Source: Abelmoschus esculentus (lineage: Eukaryota > Streptophyta > Magnoliopsida > Malvales > Malvaceae). Taken from it: a stretch of 64,000 nucleotides of DNA. The stretch covers positions 198,501-262,500 of the forward strand of contig JAUCBN010000013.1 of the NCBI GenBank assembly GCA_035048815.1, in the 5' to 3' direction. Position numbers and translations under genes: made by a program. Below the pieces are notes generated by a model that was given only the letters and a program-made list of their open reading frames with translations, was not told the origin of the DNA and did no database searches. Below, one piece after another: positions 59,573 to 64,000 of this stretch (positions within the stretch are counted from its first letter, which is position 1; every line of letters begins with the position of its first letter).

Positions 59573-61101
59573 TGGTACCAGTCACCAAAGATCCTGACAT
59601 TAGTTATCTTTCACTGTCAATTTTTTTATCTGTTTCTACTCTATTATTATTATTTCTTATGGATCCTTGTTTCATTGTGATTTCAATCTCATCTGCAGTA
59701 CCTTCTTTGGTTGGTTCAATCATACATTTTACTTCATCTGTGATTCCATTCTTCCATTGCTACTGATTGCTTTCACCGTCGATGATTGGCTTCTTCAAAA
59801 GGGCTTCCACCGTTGACGATTGGCTTCTTCAATCATGGTTTCTTACTTTTATTTTTTGTTCACCCCCGTTATTTGAGGTTATCTTCCTTTTGCTGCTATC
59901 CGTCAATGCAATTATTGATTATCAGATTAATTTTCTTTGTCATGTTTTCTTCGTCTGATGGTCGCCTTCAGATCCAAATGAACGGAAATAGTGTTCACAT
60001 TTCAGGTATGAAATTCTCAATTCTGGTTGCACTACTATTTTTTAGAGATTATGTTGGTTCCCAATTGATTTTGATGATATCGGGTTGATTATCAATCTCA
60101 TATTTGGCTTCTAATTCCAATTTGGTGAAGCCTGGTTACTAGATTTTCTTATATGTGGATTAGTTCTAATTTTATTAGTTGGCTATGTGAACGGATTTGA
60201 TGGTGTCCTCTCATACTACTTATAGCATAGTTGTTGCTGATATCAGTATATGTTTCTCAATAAGAATAAAGTCTGTTGGTCTTGTGCTCATGGATTAGCT
60301 ACCCTCTGAAGTATTCTTAATATGAACCACTTTCAGTCACTACTTGATTGAATGTTTAAGAATTCTGAGAATATTGTTTTCTGAATCGAAGACTCTACCA
60401 TATTGGTTATTGATCTTTGATGTTGGATTTATGGTGATTAACATAATGATGTGTGGGTATGTCTGAGTTTTGTGGTCATAGTTGCAATTGTAATGGATTA
60501 TAAAAGTTATTGAGTTGAACATCTTCGATATTTTGGTTATTGGGTTTTGAGCATCTCAATTAGTGTCATCTGATATTGTTGCTTAAAGTTCTAGAACTCA
60601 TATTCTTGGAGAAATCGAGTGATTTACTATTGTTGGTTCTATTGTTAAAGACTTGTTTCATCCATTGAAATTAGTTTGGCTTTATTGATTATTGTTTCTT
60701 CTCCAAGTTAAATGAAATCTGAGTGCTGACAGCCAAGTTATCATGAGAGAAAATCTCTAGGGAGAGTTAAGTGTTTAACAACATTGCTTTCCTTAACTAG
60801 ACATAAGAGGATGAATTTTGTTTCTGTTGAAAGAGGCTGAATTTTGTCTTTAGAACTAGTTTCTTCAGTTAATTTTCTGGTGATATCCCATAATTTTTCA
60901 GTAGATAAATTAGAAGATTGTTGAGCATTTTGCATCAACAATGACATATCAGGCTGGCTATTCAATATTTCAACTATTCGATTACTTTGTTCTGGAGAAA
61001 AGCATTATCAGAAACAAAGACCAAGGAAGACTGTTCAAAATTTTCTTTAAGAATCAACTCAAGAAATTGAAGAAATACAAAAACTCAAAGAAGTAGGTGA
61101 A

Positions 61102-61291
61102 TGTTAGACTAATAACTTGTTGTTAATTGGTTAGTTTGTTATTAAAGTCAGTTCTGTTTGGGGTTATAAATACTCAGTCTTTGTATTGAATTAGATCATC
61201 TTGTGTTCTGTGTTTTCAATAAAAATCAGATCTTATTTTTTATTGTCTGTTCACTTTTTATCCACCATATCACTATGGCACCATTCTCACA
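61102..61291 (+). repeat. 3' LTR
   Basis: Right long terminal repeat of the same element; four bases are missing near its start compared with the left copy. Confidence 0.85.
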
Positions 61292-62420
61292 CATCCGACT
61301 CGAATTGAATTGAGACATCAAATCAACCTGAAATAATTTTTATCTAATTTGATTCGATCTGATAAAATCTGACCTAAAGCCATTTCATTACCTGTTTTTA
61401 CATTCTTAATTCTTGTTTCTAAAAAGCGGCGTGTCAAATATTAACGAATGAACCATCAATTATATTTTTAACGAACATCCAATAATGAAAAAAAAGAGAT
61501 CAATTGAATTATGATAGATGATTAGCGAGTGTGGGATATCAACGGTAAGATACATGATGCATGAACGGTTAACGATAAACAACCTACATGTGAGAAAACC
61601 AAACTGTAACAAAAATGTGATTTGAGGATTTGATTAAAAAAATTTAAATTTTGAGACTTTTAAATAAATTCACATTTTAAAAGTATTTAAAATTTTAAAA
61701 AATATCATATGTTAGTTTTAATTGTTTGTTGAATTTTTTTATCGATCTTCGTCGATAAAAATACCTTATTTGAATAATAAAATTAAATGTTAAACATATA
61801 TTTGTCCCACAAAATAATTTAAACGCTTATTTTACGATAAAATCTATATTTTAATTCAATTTATTTAGTTTCTTCGCTCCCTGATTAATCTAGTGCAAGT
61901 TCAAAAAATTGGGTAAACTACATTAGTTGCCAACTAATTGTGGTACATAAAGCGGATTTTATTTTGACCACTAAATTATTAAAATGTTTGATTACCCACC
62001 TTTAAATCTTAATACAGAGACGTGATGGTTAATAAAAATTAAAATAATTATACATTTGATCTATATTATTTACGTATTCTTCCAAATTTAAATTTAATTA
62101 TTAAAATTAGAATTAAATTAAAAGAATTTATAAATAGCATGGATCAAATGTATACTATTCTAATTTTTATTAGCTGCCATGTCAACTTCTTTATTAGGAT
62201 TTAACGACGGGTAGTTTGATTAGAAGCACTTTAATAATTCGGTGGTTTGATTGAGAAACACTTTATTTTAAGACTCAAAATAAGATTAATCCCATACTTT
62301 AGTGATCATCAGTGTAATTTATCCTAAAAACTTTTACGAGCCGTGAGATATCAGGAGCAATTTCGATTTTCAGCCGTTGGATCCAAATGTCGATGACAAA
62401 GGAGTGAAAGGAAACCCTGT
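61292..62420. other. Intergenic region upstream of AE7
   Basis: The interrupted repeat resumes to about 61400, then AT-rich noncoding DNA. The region just before 62420 is the presumed AE7 promoter. No gene is visible. Confidence 0.45.
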
Positions 62421-63010
62421 TTGAGCCGTTTCAAAATAGCATTCCTCGACTTCCGTCTTTTCCCATTTCCACTTTCTGTTATTCTATCGTTTTGCAGGTG
62501 TTTTCTTCTTCTTGATTATCCATTTCAATCTTCTCTGTCTCTAGAATTGAACTTCGTTTCGCTTTCTCGCAATTACTTTTCCCCTTTCGCAGCGGGGTTT
62601 TACCTAGGCTCCCGCCACTTCAAACTGGTAACTCATACCCACTAACCTTCTACCATTCTGTTAGAAATTTTGATGTTTTGTGTAAAGATTTCGTGGAAAT
62701 TTTGTTTCTGTAGGATTTAACTCAGTTCATCAACTTGATTTCTTTGTTTAGTCCTTTTATAACTTTTTTATTTTTCCCTCAATCGTTTTTAGGGTTTGTT
62801 TCTGCATCCTTATGATTTCTTTCAGTTTCGGGAGAATTTTACTTCATTTTTCTGGGTATACTTAGCCCGAATTGCTTCAGTTGTGGTAGAAATCAAAGAG
62901 CTGCAAATTTGATTAACCAAAAACAAATACTTATAGCGGCAAGGGAAAAAGGAACAGTGATTATATGATTGATTTATGTTTATAATTTTTTTCTTTGTTG
63001 ATTGATTCAG
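62421..63010 (+). other. AE7 leader exon and 5'-UTR intron
   Basis: Pyrimidine-rich leader to about 62627 (TTCAAACTG), donor GTAACTC at 62628, acceptor TGATTCAG ending at 63010, five bases before the ATG. The open frame at 62421-62645 belongs to the leader and is not a protein gene. Confidence 0.5.
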
Positions 63011-63015
63011 ATATC

Positions 63016-63877
63016 ATGGTGTCTGGTTTAATAAATGCAAACCCTATTGTGTACGAGAAGAAAGAGCGGCAGGTTCGTAAGGCTGAAACTGTGCATGATG
63101 AATATGCCGTTGAACCTATTGACCAACAAGAAATTTTTGATATCCTTTTCTATTATTCATTAGTTCTCTCTCTTTGTTCAAGCTATTGTCATCATGCTGT
63201 GTAACAAAATTTGCATCTCTTGGGTAATAATACCATGTACTAGAGCTGGAAACAAAAGTTTCTACAAATACCTTAGTTTGGGGTTAAGTTTAGGGTTTAA
63301 GGTTAAAATTTAGAATTTATAGGCTAGAATCTAAGTCCTAACCATATTAACCTAAACCCTAACCTCTAAATCCCAAATTCTAGCCATAACCCCTAAATTC
63401 TAACCACAATCTTAAATTCTAAACTCTTAACCTAAACCCCTAAACCCTAAAATTAAGGCACTTTGTGGAAACTTTTTGTTTCCACCACCTGTCCACCGAA
63501 TACATTCCCTAGGTAATATTTTCCGTATTTTAAATCGTATTTTGTGGTGCAAATTATTTTGATTTTTCTTAATATTCTTACATCATATTAGAGATATAAA
63601 GGATCCTGAACATCCCTACTCTTTAGAAGAGCTTAAAGTAATAACCGAAGATGCTATCGAAGTAGACAACGAGCGAAGTTATGTTAGGTACGATGGTCAA
63701 ATTTTCTCTGATTCATATGGTTCTCACTCATTTTCTGTTAAACAGATGGTTTTCTTATTGATTTGTTCCTTATTCAGGGTCACATTTACTCCCACTGTTG
63801 AACATTGTAGTATGGCTACAGTTATTGGCCTTTGTTTGAGAGTTAAACTTATGAGGAGTCTTCCTTCTCGCTACAAG
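63016..63877 (+). CDS. AE7: MIP18-family Fe-S assembly protein AE7 (runs off the window)
   Basis: Three exons seen: 63016-63139, 63582-63687 and 63778-63877, encoding 110 residues; at least one more exon lies beyond the window. The protein reads MVSGLINANPIVYEKKERQV, then EPIDQQEIFDHIRDIKDPEH, then TFTPTVEHCSMATVIGLCLR and KLMRSLPSRYK. This is the MIP18/FAM96 domain with the TVEHCSMA cysteine motif. It matches Arabidopsis AE7, a cytosolic Fe-S cluster assembly (CIA targeting) factor for nuclear DNA-repair and other apoproteins. The first intron is not GT-AG: it starts ATATCCTTTT and ends TTCTTAC, and only this choice joins Gln-Glu-Ile-Phe to Asp-His-Ile-Arg in frame. Confidence 0.93.
63243..63493. 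mobile_element. MITE inside the AE7 AT-AC intron
   Basis: The left arm AGCTGGAAACAAAAGTTTCT and the reverse complement of the right arm GGTGGAAACAAAAAGTTTCC form inverted repeats that extend about 35 bases to CCTTA. The centre is packed with degenerate TTTAGGG / CCCTAAA motifs, first in one and then in the other orientation. Noncoding. Confidence 0.7.
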
Positions 63878-64000
63878 GTATTGCCTCTCTGTCTTTTCTT
63901 CTTTTCCTTTTTTGAGTTTTGAGATTAACATGTCATTTCTTGTGTTGCACGAATCATGTAAAATCAAGGTCTCTGTTTTCTTCATTTTAGTGATTAAAGA

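Larger units (their letters stand above)
59378..61291 (+). mobile_element. Non-autonomous copia-type LTR element
   Basis: Two direct LTRs, 59378-59572 and 61102-61291, start TGTTAGACTAATAACTTG and end CATTCTCACA. They agree at roughly nine of ten positions by eye, with a four-base indel. Each LTR has GGTTATAAAT (TATA) and CAATAAAAATC (polyadenylation). Just inside the left LTR is TGGTACCAG, close to the copia primer-binding site TGGTATCAG. Just before the right LTR is AAAGAAGTAGGTGA, a weak polypurine tract. Flanks are CACCC and CATCC, a target duplication with one change. The 1.5 kb interior has no gag-pol. A minus-strand frame at 60741-60965 is not recognisable. It would need proteins from another element to move. 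Confidence 0.85.

Noticed and set aside
59450..60088. Small hydrophobic proteins on the plus strand
   Set aside because: These are T-rich frames within the copia-type element's LTR and interior.
1..64000. CRISPR array, bacterial operon or phage system
   Set aside because: The DNA is plant nuclear with spliced genes; no regular spaced repeats of that kind exist here.

Overview
This window is AT-rich nuclear DNA of a flowering plant (a eudicot). Genes are split by short GT-AG introns with AT-rich interiors, the proteins closely resemble known Arabidopsis families, and the spaces between genes are filled with retrotransposon relics, MITEs and degenerate telomere-like motifs. Several repeats, especially the GTATCGATAC-rich ones, remind me of Malvaceae such as cotton. 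That placement is inference, not something the sequence proves.

Layout, left to right. 613-1360 (-): decayed LINE RNase H relic. 2183-5358 (+): alpha/beta hydrolase, six exons. 6744-7308 (-): phospholipase A2-like gene whose 3' exon is unresolved. 11357-13519 (+): intronless-CDS ABC-F protein (ABCF4/GCN4-like). 16248-22476 (+): dihydropyrimidinase PYD2, 13 exons including a GC-AG intron. 26935-27850: GC-rich insertion with a five-unit heat-shock element, of unknown class. 28197-29120 (+): two-finger C2H2 repressor with an EAR motif. 32307-33557 (+): PPR protein. 35287-36849 (-): ribosomal protein uL30/RPL7. 37.4-43.3 kb: repeat-rich gap with a degraded pararetrovirus-like relic and a Ty3/gypsy-like LTR relic. 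43828-46960 (-): retromer subunit VPS26. 47.7-48.7 kb: copia-like LTR relic. 49874-50012: SINE with target-site duplications. 50469-57580 (+): peroxisomal 3-hydroxyisobutyryl-CoA hydrolase CHY1, 14 exons. 59378-61291: short non-autonomous copia-type element with both LTRs. 63016 to the window end (+): MIP18-family gene AE7, interrupted by a U12-type AT-AC intron and cut by the window edge.

The genes do not form a pathway or cluster. They are mostly housekeeping: translation (RPL7, ABC-F), membrane traffic (VPS26), cytosolic Fe-S assembly (AE7), and two catabolic steps (PYD2 for pyrimidines, CHY1 for valine). I rebuilt exon structures by hand by requiring splice-site dinucleotides, preserved reading phase and family-like protein continuity. 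For PYD2, RPL7, VPS26, CHY1 and the alpha/beta hydrolase the phases close exactly and the final length fits the family.

The most notable items are the AT-AC intron in AE7, itself invaded by a MITE; the insertion at 26935-27850 with its perfect heat-shock element upstream of a TATA box; and a MITE family carrying telomere-like motifs, present several times in the window. I did not find a new multi-gene system.
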